Shown here one piece after another: positions 33,319-42,720 of a stretch of 64,000 bases of DNA. The stretch is taken from positions 1,984,001 through 2,048,000 of the forward strand of contig NZ_JAJNDB010000001.1 of NCBI RefSeq assembly GCF_021026375.1, read 5' to 3'. The notes below the pieces were generated by a model. The model was given only the letters and a program-made list of their open reading frames with translations, was not told where the DNA came from and did not search any database. The translations under genes were made by a program, and so were the position numbers. The DNA is from Actinomycetospora endophytica (lineage in GTDB: Bacteria; Actinomycetota; Actinomycetes; Mycobacteriales; Pseudonocardiaceae). Positions within the stretch are counted from its first letter, which is position 1. Each line of letters starts with the position of its first letter.

Positions 33319-36102
33319 GTGTCGACGACGACGCACGATGTCGCTCTGACCTTCGAGGACGGCGTCACTCGCTTCGTGCGCTGCCGTGAAGGTCAGACGG
33401 TCATGGACGCAGCCTACCGCTCCAAGATCAACATTCCGGTCGACTGCAGCGACGGCGCCTGCGGGACCTGTAAGTCGTTCCTCGAGTCGGGCGAGTTCGA
33501 CATGGACGACTACGTCGAGGACGCGCTCTCTCCCGACGAGGAGGCCGACGGCTATGTGCTGACCTGCAGCACGCGCCCCAGGTCGGACCTCGTCCTGCAG
33601 ATCCCGACGACGTCGGCGGTCGCCCGGACCAGCGCGGGCTCGTTCACCGCGACCGTCGCCGGGGTCGAGCGACTGTCGTCGACGACGATGTCGCTGACCC
33701 TGGACTGCGAACAGCGCGGCACGCTGGTCTTCCTCCCGGGGCAGTACGTCAACATCGCGGTGCCCGGCACCGAGGCGACCCGCTCCTACTCGTTCTCGTC
33801 CGGCCCCGACGCCGAGCAGCTGACCTTCCTGATCAAGCTGTCGCCCGGCGGGGTGATGTCGGACTGGCTGGAGAACCGGGCGTCGGTCGGCGACCCGGTG
33901 CAGTTCACCGGGCCGCACGGCAGCTTCTTCCTCCGCGAGTCGGACTCGCCGCTGCTGCTGCTCGCCGGCGGGACGGGGCTCGCCCCGATCCTGTCGATCC
34001 TGCGTCGGCTGCGTGCGGCCGGCAGCAGCCGGCCGACGCACCTGACCTACGGCGCGACCACCGACGACGACGTCATCGAGCTCGACACCCTGACCGAGCT
34101 CGCGGAGTCGCTCGAGTCGTTCACCTGGGCGCACACGGTGGCCGACGATCGGACGACCGCCGAGCGGCAGGGCTACGTCACCGCGCACACCGAACCCGGG
34201 CACCTCCACGACGGCGAGGCCTCGGTCTACCTGTGCGGGCCGCCGCCGATGGTCGACGCCGTCCGCAAGGACTTCGCCGAGCGGGGCTTCGAACCGGCGG
34301 GGTTCTACTACGAGAAGTTCGCCCTGGCCGCCAAGCCGGACTCCGACCAGACCGCCGACGGTCTCGAGGGCGCTGAGCCGGAGAACGACGCGGCCATGCC
34401 GATCGCCGAGGGGGAGGAGCACGGGAGCGAGGACCGGACCCCGGCGCCGCTCGGCCCGGAGTCCACCGGCGAGCTGCTCCAGAGCCTCGAGGGACGCGAG
34501 CTCGACGGGCAGACGCTGCTCCCGCGCGTCGACCTGGCCGAGCTGGGCGCCGGCGCGCGGGTGGCGGCGGCGTCGGATCTCCCCGATGGCAGTCCGATCG
34601 AGGACCTGCCACGGCGGCTGCTCGGGCGGGTCGTCCTCCCCGGGGGCGAGCCCGGACCGGGCGAGGCCCGGGTCGGTGACGACGACGAGCTGCTCGTCGC
34701 CGACGGCGCGCGCGGCATCCTTGGCCAGGACGTGTTCACGACGAGCGTGGTCGAGCCGCTGATCACGCCCCTCACTTCCGAGCCCGTCTCCGAGCCCGGT
34801 GTGGTGAGTACCGATGGCTACGAGATCGGTCAGCAGCACCCGTCGATCCAGATTTCCGACGCGATCTTCGACGCGCGGCGTGCTCTGGAGCTCGGGGCCC
34901 TGGAGCTCACGATCGGACGGATCACCTCCCAACAGGTCGCCGGCTACCGCGTGCTCGCCCAGGCGACCGTGCCCTACGTCGACGTGGCGAACGAGCGGTT
35001 CACCGACGCCCACGCCTACACCGAGTCGAACGCGGCCTTCCACGACCACCTGTTCACCCTCACCGGCAACGAGCACCTGCTGCACGCCTATCAGGACCTC
35101 GGCGTGAAGGGGCACATGGAGGAGTCGTTGCGGTCGGCGACCTGGTGCGATCCCCGGTGCGCGCAGGACCACCTCGACATCGTCGACGCGTTCGAGGCCG
35201 GGGACCGGGACGAGGCCCGCCGGCTGATCTCCGAGCACGCCGAGCGGTCCAAGGCCACCACCCGCCGCGCCATGAACGAGCGCCGCGAGTCCCGTCGGCC
35301 GAGGTTCATCACGCCGGGCCGCTTCGCCGACCACGTCGTGGTGATCACCGGCGCCGGTCAGGGGATCGGGGAGACCACCGCACGGCGCGTGCACGCCGAG
35401 GGCGGCCTCGCCGTGCTGGCCGACCGCGCGGACACCGTCAAGGACCTCGCGGCCGAGCTGGCCGAGGACCGCACCGAGGGCGTCGGCGACGCGGTGGCGG
35501 TGATCGCGGACCTCGAGACCTGGGACGGGGCGAAGGCCGTCATCGACGCGGCGATCGATCAGTTCGGCCGCGTCGACGTCGCCATCCATGGCGTGGGCGG
35601 CACGATCTGGGCGAAGCCGTTCGACGAGTACGCGCCGGACGAGATCCAGGCGGAGATCCAGCGGTCGCTCTGGCCGACGTTGTGGTGCTGCCGCGCCGTC
35701 GCACCGCACATGATCGAGCGGGGAGGCGGCACCATCGTCAACATCTCGTCGAACGCCACCCGGGGCATCCTGAGGGTCCCGTACTCGGCGGCCAAGGGAG
35801 GCGTCAACGCGATCACGTCGGCCCTCGCGATGGAGCTCGCTCCGCACGGGGTCCGGGTGACGGCCACCGCGCCCGGCGGCACGGACGCTCCCGAGCGGAA
35901 GACCGCGCGGGGTCCGGCGCCCGCGTCCGAGCAGGAGCTCCGGTGGCGCGACGACATGGTCGAGCAGGTCACCGGGTCGTCGCTGATGAAGCGCTACGGC
36001 ACGCTGGACGAGCAGGCCGCCGCAATCACCTTCCTGGCCTCATCGGAGGCCTCGTACATCACCGGCTCGGTCCTGCCCGTCGCCGGCGGCGACCTCGGCT
36101 GA
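33319..36102 (+). CDS. benC-benD: Fused benzoate dioxygenase reductase (BenC), FCD domain and cis-diol dehydrogenase (BenD)
   Basis: One uninterrupted 927-residue frame. Residues 1-90: plant-type ferredoxin with Cys43, Cys48, Cys51 and Cys83. Residues about 100-340: FAD/NAD reductase (RSYSFSS for FAD, LLAGGTGLAPILSI and YLCGPPPMVDAV for NAD). Residues 341-505: Pro/Glu/Asp-rich linker. Residues 506-655: FCD ligand-binding domain of GntR/FadR regulators (SDAIFDARRALELGALEL, ESNAAFHDHLFTLTGN, QDHLDIVDAFEAGDRDEARR) without a HTH. Residues 665-927: BenD-type SDR (TGAGQGIG 678-685, Tyr822/Lys826 in YSAAK). The first part carries electrons to BenAB, the last oxidises the diol to catechol. GTG 33319 was chosen for aggaggag 12 bases upstream; GTG 33310 is possible. 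A sequencing or assembly join cannot be excluded. Confidence 0.88.
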   Translation: MSTTTHDVALTFEDGVTRFVRCREGQTVMDAAYRSKINIPVDCSDGACGTCKSFLESGEFDMDDYVEDALSPDEEADGYVLTCSTRPRSDLVLQIPTTSAVARTSAGSFTATVAGVERLSSTTMSLTLDCEQRGTLVFLPGQYVNIAVPGTEATRSYSFSSGPDAEQLTFLIKLSPGGVMSDWLENRASVGDPVQFTGPHGSFFLRESDSPLLLLAGGTGLAPILSILRRLRAAGSSRPTHLTYGATTDDDVIELDTLTELAESLESFTWAHTVADDRTTAERQGYVTAHTEPGHLHDGEASVYLCGPPPMVDAVRKDFAERGFEPAGFYYEKFALAAKPDSDQTADGLEGAEPENDAAMPIAEGEEHGSEDRTPAPLGPESTGELLQSLEGRELDGQTLLPRVDLAELGAGARVAAASDLPDGSPIEDLPRRLLGRVVLPGGEPGPGEARVGDDDELLVADGARGILGQDVFTTSVVEPLITPLTSEPVSEPGVVSTDGYEIGQQHPSIQISDAIFDARRALELGALELTIGRITSQQVAGYRVLAQATVPYVDVANERFTDAHAYTESNAAFHDHLFTLTGNEHLLHAYQDLGVKGHMEESLRSATWCDPRCAQDHLDIVDAFEAGDRDEARRLISEHAERSKATTRRAMNERRESRRPRFITPGRFADHVVVITGAGQGIGETTARRVHAEGGLAVLADRADTVKDLAAELAEDRTEGVGDAVAVIADLETWDGAKAVIDAAIDQFGRVDVAIHGVGGTIWAKPFDEYAPDEIQAEIQRSLWPTLWCCRAVAPHMIERGGGTIVNISSNATRGILRVPYSAAKGGVNAITSALAMELAPHGVRVTATAPGGTDAPERKTARGPAPASEQELRWRDDMVEQVTGSSLMKRYGTLDEQAAAITFLASSEASYITGSVLPVAGGDLG

Positions 36103-36106
36103 GGTC

Positions 36107-38863
36107 GTGATCATGGCTGCGCCCGAGGACGACCGCACGACCCGGCCGTCCGGTGCGGACGTGCGCCCGGCGGCCCTGGTCGACGGGGCGGTCGGTGCAC
36201 ACGATCGGAGCGAGATCCGCCGGGCGCTGCTCGACGTGCTCGAGCAGGGCCGCGGAACCGTCCTGATCACCGGGGAACCCGGCGTCGGGAAGTCCCAGCT
36301 CCTGCGCGAGGCCCTCATCCGGGCCCGCGGGACCCCGGTACTCACCGCGGCGGGGGTCGAGTGGGAACAGGACTGTTCCTACGGAGTACTCGCCCAGCTC
36401 GTCGGCGACGAGGTCGGGGGCCTGGCCGGCGACGACGCGTTCACCGCCGCCGACCGGCTGGTCGCCCGGGCCGGGGATCAGCCGGTGGTGATCGTCGTCG
36501 ATGACGCCCACTGGTGTGATGTCGACTCGGTCAGGGCGCTGTCCACGATGGTCCGCCATCACCGCCGAACCCCGGTGGTGATGTTGTTCGTCGCGACGCC
36601 CGGTCTCGGGGCCTCGGCCCCGGTCGCGCTGCTGCGCCGCACCGCGGACCTCGCGCTGCCCCTCGGACCGCTCTCGAACCGCGAGCTCGAGGAGCTGTGC
36701 AGCAGCCGCGGTCGCCCCCTGCCGCCGTGGCTTCTCGAGCGGCTGCGCCGCCACACCAACGGCAACCCTCGCCACGTCCTGGCGCTGCTCGCTGAGCAGC
36801 CCGACGCGATGTGGGACACCCCCGACCTGCGGTTGCCCGCCCCGGAAGACGTGGCCGTCCGTGTCGACGAGGAGTGCGAAGCCCTCACCGAGCAGGCCGG
36901 ACGGCTCGTCGAGGTCGTCGCCTGTTTCGCGGAGCCGGTCAGCCTCGACGAGATCGCCCGCACCGCGGGGATCCGTGATGTCCTCGCCCCGCTCAGCGAG
37001 GCCGCCGAGCGCGGACTCGTCACCCGCTTCGGTGGCCGCTCGCTGCCCGTCGTCGGACCCGCCAGTCCGATGGTGCGCGCCGCGATCCTCGACCGGGTCG
37101 GCCCGCACCGCGCGGCCGAGCTGCGCCGCGTGGCCGCCGAGATCGTCTCCGAACCCCAGCGCCACCTCGGACTGCTCGCCGCCGCCACCCCCGGGCCAGC
37201 GCCCGAACTCGCGTCCCGGCTCACCGACCTGGCCGCGGCCAAGACCGCCGACGGCGCCTGGTCCGACGCGGCTCACGCCCTGCTCGAGGCCAGTCGTCTC
37301 AGCGAGCGGCGCGAGACCCGGGAGCTGCTGCTCATCCGCGCCGTCGACGCGCTCATCGGTGCCGGAGCGGTGTTCGAGGCCGAAGCCATGATCCCGGCCG
37401 TCGAGAACCTCTTCGACAGCGACATCCGCAACTCGGTCCTGGCCTACCTCGCGATCCAGCTCGGCCGTCGGACCCAGGCGGAACGGACCCTGACCCGGGC
37501 CTGGGACCTCGTCGACCCCGACGCGGACCCCGACGCCGCCGCCTGGATCTGCCAACGGCGGGTGCTGCACGCGCTGCTCTGCGGCGACGGCCCCGCCCTG
37601 GTCACGTGGGCCGACCGCGCCACCGACCTGGTCGGGCCCGACCACCCCGCCGCGGTCGAGGCGCTGGCGATGCGTGGCCTGGGCACCGCGGCGTCCGGGC
37701 GCCCCGCCGAGGCCCTGAGCGAGTACCGCGCTCTCGCCGCGCGCGTCCGGGAAGGCCCGCAGGTCCAGCGGATCACCATGGGCCACGGGTGGTTGCACCT
37801 CGTCGTGGGGGACCTCGACGAGGCGCGCGCCGAGCTCGAGAGCGCCATCCCCACCACCACCCTCGGCGGATCGTCGCGGATCTCGCTCTGGGCCTCCGGG
37901 TGGCTCGCCCGCGCGCACTTCCTCGCCGGGGACTGGGACCTCGCCCTGCGCACGGTCGCCCACGGTCTGCGTCGCGCCGAGCAGACCGGCATCGCCATCG
38001 TCACCCCGCTGCTGGGCTGGACCGCCGCCCAGATACACAGCCTGCGCGGCGAGGAGGACCGCGCCGAACGCGTCCTGCGGGACGCCAACACCGGCGTCGA
38101 GGACTACGAGATCATGGCGGTGCCCCGGCGTCTCGCGCGTGCCGCCCTGGCAGAAGCCCGCTCGGACTACCGCGCCGTCGTGCGCGCACTGGGTCCCCTC
38201 GCCACCCGCGACGACGACAGCACGGTCGCCCAGCCCGGCTGGTGGCCCTGGCGGGACGTGTACGTCAACGCACTGGTGCTCGAGGGTCAGCTCGACGACG
38301 CCGAAGCCTTCCTCGACCACCACGAGGCCCGCGCAGCCGAGCAGGACAACCGACCGGAGCTGGCCCGGCTGGCCTGGGCCCGTGGACGCCTGCACGCCGC
38401 CCGCGGCGACCTCGACGCCGCCCGCGACGCGTTCGAGGCCTCGCTCGCGGCCCTGGACACGATGTCGTTGCCGTGGGACCGGGCCCGCGCCCATTTCGCC
38501 TACGGCCAGTCGCTCCGGCGCCTGGCCCAACGGCGCGACGCCGACACGATCCTGTCCACCGCCCGCGAGCTCTTCCTCGCCCTCGGGGCGACCAGCTACG
38601 TCGCGCGCTGCGACCGGGAGCTGCGCGCCGGAGGGGTGCACCAGACCCGTCACGAACGCGCGACCCGGGAGCTCACGTCCCAGGAGGCCGCCGTCGTCGA
38701 GCTCGTCGTCCAGGGCCGGTCGAACAAGGACGTGGCCTCCGAGCTGCAGATCTCACCCAAGACCGTCCAATACCACCTCACGCGGATCTACGGCAAGTAC
38801 GGCGTCCGCTCCCGCACCGAGCTGGCCCGGCGGCATCCCGACGAGCGTGGAGACGTGACGTGA
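36107..38863 (+). CDS. LAL-type (large ATP-binding LuxR) regulator, probable ben activator
   Basis: 918 residues (916 from ATG 36113). N-terminal ATPase with Walker A GEPGVGKSQ and Walker B VVIVVDDAHWCD, a long helical TPR-like middle, and a C-terminal LuxR HTH (LTSQEAAVVELVVQGRSNKD, then VASELQISPKTVQYHLTRIY). It starts four bases after the fused BenD stop, so it is co-transcribed. In rhodococci a regulator of this class (BenR) controls benABCDK, so a benzoate-responsive activator is the likely role. The length and domain order are complete. Confidence 0.88.
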   Translation: MIMAAPEDDRTTRPSGADVRPAALVDGAVGAHDRSEIRRALLDVLEQGRGTVLITGEPGVGKSQLLREALIRARGTPVLTAAGVEWEQDCSYGVLAQLVGDEVGGLAGDDAFTAADRLVARAGDQPVVIVVDDAHWCDVDSVRALSTMVRHHRRTPVVMLFVATPGLGASAPVALLRRTADLALPLGPLSNRELEELCSSRGRPLPPWLLERLRRHTNGNPRHVLALLAEQPDAMWDTPDLRLPAPEDVAVRVDEECEALTEQAGRLVEVVACFAEPVSLDEIARTAGIRDVLAPLSEAAERGLVTRFGGRSLPVVGPASPMVRAAILDRVGPHRAAELRRVAAEIVSEPQRHLGLLAAATPGPAPELASRLTDLAAAKTADGAWSDAAHALLEASRLSERRETRELLLIRAVDALIGAGAVFEAEAMIPAVENLFDSDIRNSVLAYLAIQLGRRTQAERTLTRAWDLVDPDADPDAAAWICQRRVLHALLCGDGPALVTWADRATDLVGPDHPAAVEALAMRGLGTAASGRPAEALSEYRALAARVREGPQVQRITMGHGWLHLVVGDLDEARAELESAIPTTTLGGSSRISLWASGWLARAHFLAGDWDLALRTVAHGLRRAEQTGIAIVTPLLGWTAAQIHSLRGEEDRAERVLRDANTGVEDYEIMAVPRRLARAALAEARSDYRAVVRALGPLATRDDDSTVAQPGWWPWRDVYVNALVLEGQLDDAEAFLDHHEARAAEQDNRPELARLAWARGRLHAARGDLDAARDAFEASLAALDTMSLPWDRARAHFAYGQSLRRLAQRRDADTILSTARELFLALGATSYVARCDRELRAGGVHQTRHERATRELTSQEAAVVELVVQGRSNKDVASELQISPKTVQYHLTRIYGKYGVRSRTELARRHPDERGDVT

Positions 38864-39570
38864 TCAAGGACCTTCGGAGCCTGACGAGCGACATCGGCGT
38901 GATGCACCGTGAGTCGGACATGGCGATGGCGACCATCGCGAGCCTCGACGACGGGGAACTCACCAGGCCGACCCGATGCCCGGGGTGGACCCGGGCGCAC
39001 CTGATCGCCCATCTGATCCGCGACGCGGACGCGCTGACCAATCTCGCGACGTGGGCGGTCACCGGCCGCGGGACGCCGGCGTACGAGTCGCGGGAGGCAC
39101 GGGACGCCGACATCGAGACGACCGCGCGGCGCTCGGCCACCGAGCTCGCTGCCGCACTGGCCCAGGCCGATGTCCGTCTCGAGGACGCGTTGCGACGGCT
39201 CAAGGACGGAGTGCAGGTGCAGACGATGCCGACCCTCTTCTCGGGCGAGATCAGCGCCTTCTCCCTGCCTGCGGTGCGCACCACCGAGCTGATCGTCCAC
39301 CACGACGATCTCGACACCACGTGGGAATGGCACGAGGCCGATCCCGACGGGATCGTCGACGCCATCGACGTCTGTGTGACGAGGCTGCAGGCGAGCCCTG
39401 CCGTTCCCGGCCTGCAGATCATCGCCCGCGAAGGCGAGGAATGGACCGTGGGCGATGGCTCGATCAGGATCGAGGGCTACTACGAGAACCTGCTCCCGTT
39501 TCTCGCGCGCGGGCAGGTCGACGAGGGTCTGCATCATGAGGGCGAGCTCCCCAGCCTTCCCTCCTGGTGA
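38860..39570 (+). CDS. DinB/mycothiol-dependent maleylpyruvate-isomerase-like protein
   Basis: 236 residues starting at a GTG that overlaps the regulator's stop (GTGA). The MDMPI/DinB_2 N-terminal helical bundle is seen in CPGWTRAHLIAHLIRDADAL (the conserved metal-binding His of HLIRDADAL) and later in TTELIVHHDDLDTTW. A short C-terminal extension follows. Family enzymes use mycothiol to isomerise maleylpyruvate in the gentisate pathway, but many members are uncharacterised thiol-dependent transferases. In a ben operon it could act on a side product. Substrate unproven. Confidence 0.75.
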   Translation: MIKDLRSLTSDIGVMHRESDMAMATIASLDDGELTRPTRCPGWTRAHLIAHLIRDADALTNLATWAVTGRGTPAYESREARDADIETTARRSATELAAALAQADVRLEDALRRLKDGVQVQTMPTLFSGEISAFSLPAVRTTELIVHHDDLDTTWEWHEADPDGIVDAIDVCVTRLQASPAVPGLQIIAREGEEWTVGDGSIRIEGYYENLLPFLARGQVDEGLHHEGELPSLPSW

Positions 39571-39636
39571 GCCGGTGCCCCGACACCGCGCACCCCCGGC
39601 TCATCGACCTGAGCGGACGACGCTCGTCGTCACGGC

Positions 39637-39894
39637 TCAGGGCGGCCCGGGACCTTCGTGCTGGGTGCCGACGGCCCGATCCGGCTCGACGGCCATGACC
39701 CCGGGCAGCTGCGCGACGGCGGCGGTCTGGGCCGGGGTGGCGGTGCCGGTCACCACCCCGACGGTGCCGAGGACAGCCTCGACGGTCATTCCCGCGTCGC
39801 GCATGCGATCGGCGAGCTCGTCGATGTCGCCACGCCGCCCGGAATCCACGGTGACGAGGATTCCTGTCGGCACGGCCCCGTCGTCGTCGGTCAC
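39637..39894 (-). CDS. Small inhibitor-I9/ACT-like protein next to a subtilase
   Basis: 85 residues from ATG 39894. After a short acidic N-terminus, ILVTVDSGRRGDIDELADRM, then RDAGMTVEAVLGTVGVVTGT and VAQLPGVMAVEPDRAVGTQ have the alternating strand-helix order and the closing VxxVEPD of inhibitor_I9-type subtilase propeptides. It lies 55 bases downstream of the subtilase gene on the same strand, so it may be a separate propeptide-like inhibitor or chaperone for it. Confidence 0.6.
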   Translation of the reverse strand: MTDDDGAVPTGILVTVDSGRRGDIDELADRMRDAGMTVEAVLGTVGVVTGTATPAQTAAVAQLPGVMAVEPDRAVGTQHEGPGPP

Positions 39895-39948
39895 GGATGC
39901 CTCCCGGAGGGGGACGTCGGGCGTGGGGCTCGGGTCACGCCCGACGGG

Positions 39949-41295
39949 TCACCGGGGAGCCTGGACGAGTCCGGCCCCCACGTCGACCGACGGGAGGGTC
40001 AGCTGGCGCGCACCGCGGACGACCTCGCCCCAGAGAGTCATCCCGGTCGCTCCCGTGGCCTGGGCGTAGAGCGCCGCGATCCCGGAGACGTGCGGGGTGG
40101 CCATGCTCGTGCCCTGGATCGTCTTGAACTCGTCGGGGAGCGGCCAGGCGGAGAACACCACGGTGCCGGGGCCCGCGATGTCGACCTGGCCGCCCGCGGC
40201 CGGGCCGGTGCGGGCGGAGAACCGCGCGATCTGCATCTCGGGATCGATCGCTCCTACGGCCATGACCGACGTGCTGTTCGCGGGCCGGCCCACGAAGCCG
40301 GGGTCGCCCGGGCGGGTCGCGTTGTTCCCGGCCGCCGCGACGATCAGGCATCCGGCGTCGAGCGCCCGCTGTCCCACGGCCTCGTAGGCCGACGAGACCG
40401 TCGGGTCGTTCGACCCGAGCGACATCGAGATGACCTGGCAGCGTTGGGTGACCGCCCACTCCATGCCCGCGAGGACCTGGCTGTCGGAGCCGCTGCCCGC
40501 GTCGCTGAGAACCTTGCCGACGAACAGGTTGGCGCTCCCGGCCACGCCGTAGCGGCGCGATCCGCTCGGGGGCACCCGGGGACCCGCAGCCGTGCCCGAG
40601 GTGTGGGTGCCGTGCCCGTTGCCGTCCTGCACCTCCTCGTCCGGGACGAACGACTGGTTGATCACCCGGCGTCCGACGACGTCGGGATGCGTCAGGTCGA
40701 TGCCGGTGTCCAGGACCGCCAGCCGGATTCCCTCGCCCGTCCACGGCGAGGTGTCCACGAGCGCCGCCTGGAGACCCCACGTCGTCGCGTCGGTGTCGGC
40801 GAACGTCGCCGACGCGGTCGCGGCGGCACCGTTGGGGGCGAACTGGGTGGGCACCGTCGCGCCGTCCAGGCCCAGGTTGGTCAGGAGGGCCGACGCGGCG
40901 TCGCGGTAGCCGCGCAGGTACTGCTCGAGCTGCTGGTCCCCGATCGGTGCGTCGGCGGGGGCGGCGAGGGCGTACATCACCTGCTCGGGCTCGACGCTGC
41001 GGATGCGGGCGTCGGTCGTCGCGGCGTTGCGCAGGGCCGCTACGCGTTCCGCGCCACCCGGGACGACGGCGAGGCCCAGGTTCGGGAACAGGGTCGCGTC
41101 CTCGTCCCCGATCTGATCCATGACCATCGCGTGATGGCCGAAGTCGCTCGAGCTGGCGATCGACGACGTGCCCGCGAACGAGCGCACCGTCCTCGCCAGC
41201 GACTCCTCGTCCGGATGCGCGTCGAGCTCCATCACGAGGATCGACCGGCCCGTGTACTCGGGCCGGCCGGGATTAAGCTGCTGTGGACTGGTCAT
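39949..41295 (-). CDS. S8-family serine peptidase (subtilase) without signal peptide
   Basis: 448 residues from ATG 41295. The triad is Asp196 (VLDTGID), His228 (GNGHGTHTSGTAAG) and Ser397 (GTSMATPH), with the oxyanion Asn in AAAGNN. About 180 residues precede the catalytic domain, and part of that stretch resembles a propeptide (ARIRSVEPEQVMYAL). The N-terminus (MTSPQQLNPGRPEYTG) shows no signal peptide, so the enzyme is probably intracellular or exported in an unknown way. It is followed by the I9-like gene and preceded by a PLD gene 35 bases upstream; the three look like one operon. Confidence 0.9.
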   Translation of the reverse strand: MTSPQQLNPGRPEYTGRSILVMELDAHPDEESLARTVRSFAGTSSIASSSDFGHHAMVMDQIGDEDATLFPNLGLAVVPGGAERVAALRNAATTDARIRSVEPEQVMYALAAPADAPIGDQQLEQYLRGYRDAASALLTNLGLDGATVPTQFAPNGAAATASATFADTDATTWGLQAALVDTSPWTGEGIRLAVLDTGIDLTHPDVVGRRVINQSFVPDEEVQDGNGHGTHTSGTAAGPRVPPSGSRRYGVAGSANLFVGKVLSDAGSGSDSQVLAGMEWAVTQRCQVISMSLGSNDPTVSSAYEAVGQRALDAGCLIVAAAGNNATRPGDPGFVGRPANSTSVMAVGAIDPEMQIARFSARTGPAAGGQVDIAGPGTVVFSAWPLPDEFKTIQGTSMATPHVSGIAALYAQATGATGMTLWGEVVRGARQLTLPSVDVGAGLVQAPR

Positions 41296-41330
41296 CGGTG
41301 CTCCAGGGTGGTTCCGGCTCGTGACGGAGG

Positions 41331-42443
41331 TCAGCGGCGGTAGGCGGCGGTGATCTCACCGATCGCGTCGCGATAGCGGCCCGCCAGCTCCGCCGCGGCG
41401 GAGACGACGGCGTTCTCGGCGTTCTTCGCGGCGTTGCGGGAGAAGTTGAAGCTGCCCGTCGACACGGTGTCGTCGCACACCAGCACCTTGTCGTGCATGA
41501 AGTTGTGCTTGCTGGTCGGCGTGAACGGCTCGGATTTCTTGCCGACGAGGTGCTCGGCGACCTGCTCGAACAGCGCGGCTTTCCGGCGGCCGTTCGCGGT
41601 CTTCTTCCACTGCCGCACGATCGGCCCCATCTGTCCCGCATCGTAGATGCCGGCGAGAGCGACGCCCCGGTCGGACGCGTCCGCGAGGGCTCCGAGAATC
41701 GTCTCCGACGTGAGCACCATCGACGCGACGTCGACGCGAGAACGGGCGGCGTCGATCATCGCCGTCAGGTCGGCGTCGATGGCCGGACCGTCGCCCGGTG
41801 CGAAGTCCCATTCGAGAGTGGATCCGTCGACCGTGGCCGACCCCTGATCGTGTTCGCCCGTGCCTGCGAGGCGGCCGGTCCGCCACAGCTCCGCGAAGTC
41901 ACGCTCGTATCCGGTCGCGAGGTCGGGCGACGCGAGGATCACGATGTTGTTCTCCTGATGGGTCCATGCGTCGCTCGTGAAATTCGTCGATCCGGTCCAC
42001 ACCCGGGCGTCCGGGCTGCCCCCGTCCCGGATCACGTATTTGTGGTGCATGATCTGGTCGCCGGGATCGATCGCCCTCAGCGCCACCGCGGTCCCGTCGA
42101 AATGCTCGTGCAGCCACTGGTGGGTTCCGGGCGGTGCGGGGTCGGCGCCCCGCTCCGCGAACCCCAGCGAGAGCTCGCCGGGCGGCGCCGCGGCCTGCGC
42201 CGCCGCCTTGCCGCCGTGGTCGTAGGTGAGGCGCACCTCGACGCCGCGATCCGCGGCCTGCGTCAGCGCCTGCACCACGATCCCGGCGAGCGGCTCGTCC
42301 AGTCGGAAGTCGTAGATCGCCAGGTGCAGGCTCGTGGACGACGTACCCGCGAAGTCCGCGAGGAGCTGAGCCACCTCTTTCGGCTGACCGTCGAGGCCGC
42401 CGTGATCGGTGTCGCGGAGGAAATGGGTCTCGATCGCATTCAT
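41331..42443 (-). CDS. Phospholipase D-superfamily protein (two HKD motifs)
   Basis: 370 residues from ATG 42443 (gaggatg lies upstream; an ATG six bases earlier is less well placed). HKD1: His133-x-Lys135-x4-Asp140 in HHKYVIRD, followed by GSTNFT. HKD2: His317-x-Lys319-x4-Asp324 in HDKVLVCDD, then GSFNFS. Two complete motifs mean a single chain can form the active site. No signal peptide or membrane anchor. PLD-fold enzymes include phospholipases, nucleases and restriction-like proteins; the substrate cannot be told here. Cytosolic, same operon as the subtilase. Confidence 0.88.
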   Translation of the reverse strand: MNAIETHFLRDTDHGGLDGQPKEVAQLLADFAGTSSTSLHLAIYDFRLDEPLAGIVVQALTQAADRGVEVRLTYDHGGKAAAQAAAPPGELSLGFAERGADPAPPGTHQWLHEHFDGTAVALRAIDPGDQIMHHKYVIRDGGSPDARVWTGSTNFTSDAWTHQENNIVILASPDLATGYERDFAELWRTGRLAGTGEHDQGSATVDGSTLEWDFAPGDGPAIDADLTAMIDAARSRVDVASMVLTSETILGALADASDRGVALAGIYDAGQMGPIVRQWKKTANGRRKAALFEQVAEHLVGKKSEPFTPTSKHNFMHDKVLVCDDTVSTGSFNFSRNAAKNAENAVVSAAAELAGRYRDAIGEITAAYRR

Positions 42444-42720
42444 GGTCATCCTCGGTCGGAAATCGCGGGCGGTCCGTTGCCGAAGCGCGGTACCGCGACT
42501 CCCAGGGGACGGCCGACCAGGTGATCGAATCAATCCTGATAGGTAGAAATACGTAGGTCGGAGCAGGACCGCTCCGGTTTCAGGTCGGGTCGAGGCGGTG
42601 ACCGATCATTCACGGCCCGTCACCCGCCCATTCGGATGCTTGCCCGGTCGCCGACGCTGCCCGATACGCTTTCCCGAGCCGTGGCCGTCGATGCGAGATT
42701 CATCGAAATGGGGGGCCGTC

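Noticed and set aside
33196..35847. Long minus-strand frame of 883 codons opposite the fused ben gene, and the 864-codon frame at 36059-38653
   Set aside because: Both are antisense shadows; the plus strand has catalytic motifs in phase throughout.
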